DNA of 38,270 bases, from NCBI GenBank assembly GCA_903873975.1, contig CAIQQN010000271.1, forward strand, positions 1 to 38,270. The letters are read 5' to 3'. The translations under genes and the position numbers were made by a program. Source of the stretch: an uncultured Anaerolineales bacterium (GTDB lineage: Bacteria > Chloroflexota > Anaerolineae > Anaerolineales > Villigracilaceae). The notes under the pieces were generated by a model that was not told the DNA's origin, ran no database searches, and was given only the letters and a program-made list of their open reading frames with translations. Below, in pieces: positions 37,395 to 38,270 of this stretch (the first letter of the stretch is position 1; each line of letters opens with the position of its first letter).

Positions 37395-38270
37395 AAACGG
37401 TCAACCAGCACTCGCTCCCCGGCCCGGACGATATCACCCGTGGCATCCTACCCAATGGCATCACAGTTTTAGCGCGCACCAACTTTAACAGCCCGTCAGT
37501 GGTCATCGGTGGCTATCTACCCTGTGGCAGCCTGTTTGACTCGGATGAAAAACTCGGCCTGGCCGACTTTACCGCCAGCACCTTGCTGCGCGGCAGCGAG
37601 AAACGCGACTTCCAGAAGGTCTTCGATGACCTGGAATCCACCGGCGCCAACCTGTCCTTCAGCGCTGGAGGCCATACCGCCGGGTTTACCGGCCGCTGCC
37701 TGTCTGAGGACCTGCCGCTCCTGCTTGACCTCCTGGCTGATGCGCTGCGCCGCCCAGTCTTTCCCGGAGAGCAAGTGGAGCGCCTGCGCGCCCAATTCCT
37801 GACCGGTCTGGCCATCCGCGCCCAGGATACCGCTGAAATGGCCTCCCTGACCTTTGACCAGATCGTGTTTGAAGGTCATCCTTACGCCCGTCCGGATGAT
37901 GGCTGGCCGGAGACGATCCAGGCCATCACCCGCGCTGACCTGGTAGACTTCCACCGCATCCATTACGGACCCCGGGGTCTGGTGCTTGCCATCGTCGGCG
38001 CAGTCGAGCGGAAAGCCATCACCGGGCAAATTGCAAAGTTTCTGGGCGATTGGGCCAACCCGTTCCAGCCGGAACTGCCGGCCCTACCGGAACTAAAACC
38101 CCTGAAGAAAACGCTCACTCACAAGGTCAAAATACCTGGCAAGCCCCAGGCCGATCTTGTCATTGGGACCTCCGGCCCGCGCCGCAAAGACACGGAATTC
38201 ATGCCTGCTTCGCTGGGAAATTCGGTGCTTGGTCAAGTCGGCATGGCAGGGCGGATCGGCGAAGTGGTAC
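37391..38270 (+). CDS. M16 family peptidase-like protein, probable non-catalytic subunit, truncated by the window end
   Basis: MKTVNQHSLPGPDDITRGILPNGITVLARTNFNSPSVVIGGYLPCGSLFDSDEKLGLADFTASTLLRGS: M16 fold but no HxxEH; ATGA overlap with the preceding gene. Confidence 0.9.
   Translation, partial: MKTVNQHSLPGPDDITRGILPNGITVLARTNFNSPSVVIGGYLPCGSLFDSDEKLGLADFTASTLLRGSEKRDFQKVFDDLESTGANLSFSAGGHTAGFTGRCLSEDLPLLLDLLADALRRPVFPGEQVERLRAQFLTGLAIRAQDTAEMASLTFDQIVFEGHPYARPDDGWPETIQAITRADLVDFHRIHYGPRGLVLAIVGAVERKAITGQIAKFLGDWANPFQPELPALPELKPLKKTLTHKVKIPGKPQADLVIGTSGPRRKDTEFMPASLGNSVLGQVGMAGRIGEVV

Noticed and set aside
1-38270. tRNA, rRNA or transposase genes
   Set aside because: No convincing cloverleaf, rRNA segment or transposase motif was found by eye; tRNAscan-SE, Infernal and ISfinder searches would be needed to exclude them formally.
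36102-38270. M16 catalytic/non-catalytic pair as a novel system
   Set aside because: Paired HxxEH-containing and HxxEH-lacking M16 subunits are a known arrangement; only the coupled small ORF is unusual.

Overview
This 38.3 kb window is bacterial. Gene content and style (S9 and M16 peptidases, CPBP protease, multi-PAS/GAF sensors, PIG-V-like glycosyltransferase) suggest Chloroflexota/Anaerolineae, but that placement is inference. I support about 29 CDS or gene remnants. They include a CPBP protease, a DUF333-like lipoprotein, three related small membrane proteins, an amidohydrolase split by an in-frame TAA, GNATs, a flavodoxin-fold protein, a 14-repeat propeller lipoprotein histidine kinase with a NarL-type regulator, and two tandem PlsC-like proteins with degenerate catalytic motifs. 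They also include an S9 peptidase, a 2250-aa REC-PAS-GAF-HD-GYP protein, a 5-PAS histidine kinase coupled to a REC protein, a cold-shock protein, an MFS/RHH/GNAT operon, purB, an FAD oxidoreductase and an M16 pair. The most unusual signal is non-coding. At 23.63-24.01 kb there are two 140-bp elements in exact 240-bp register. Each has an 11-bp hairpin whose arms differ between copies yet stay perfectly complementary, and a third arm about 102 bp away that changes with them. Related repeat pieces occur, in the same orientation relative to the downstream gene, in the long spacer upstream of the propeller kinase (7.85-8.45 kb). This suggests an uncharacterised structured intergenic or leader element upstream of two large sensor genes.
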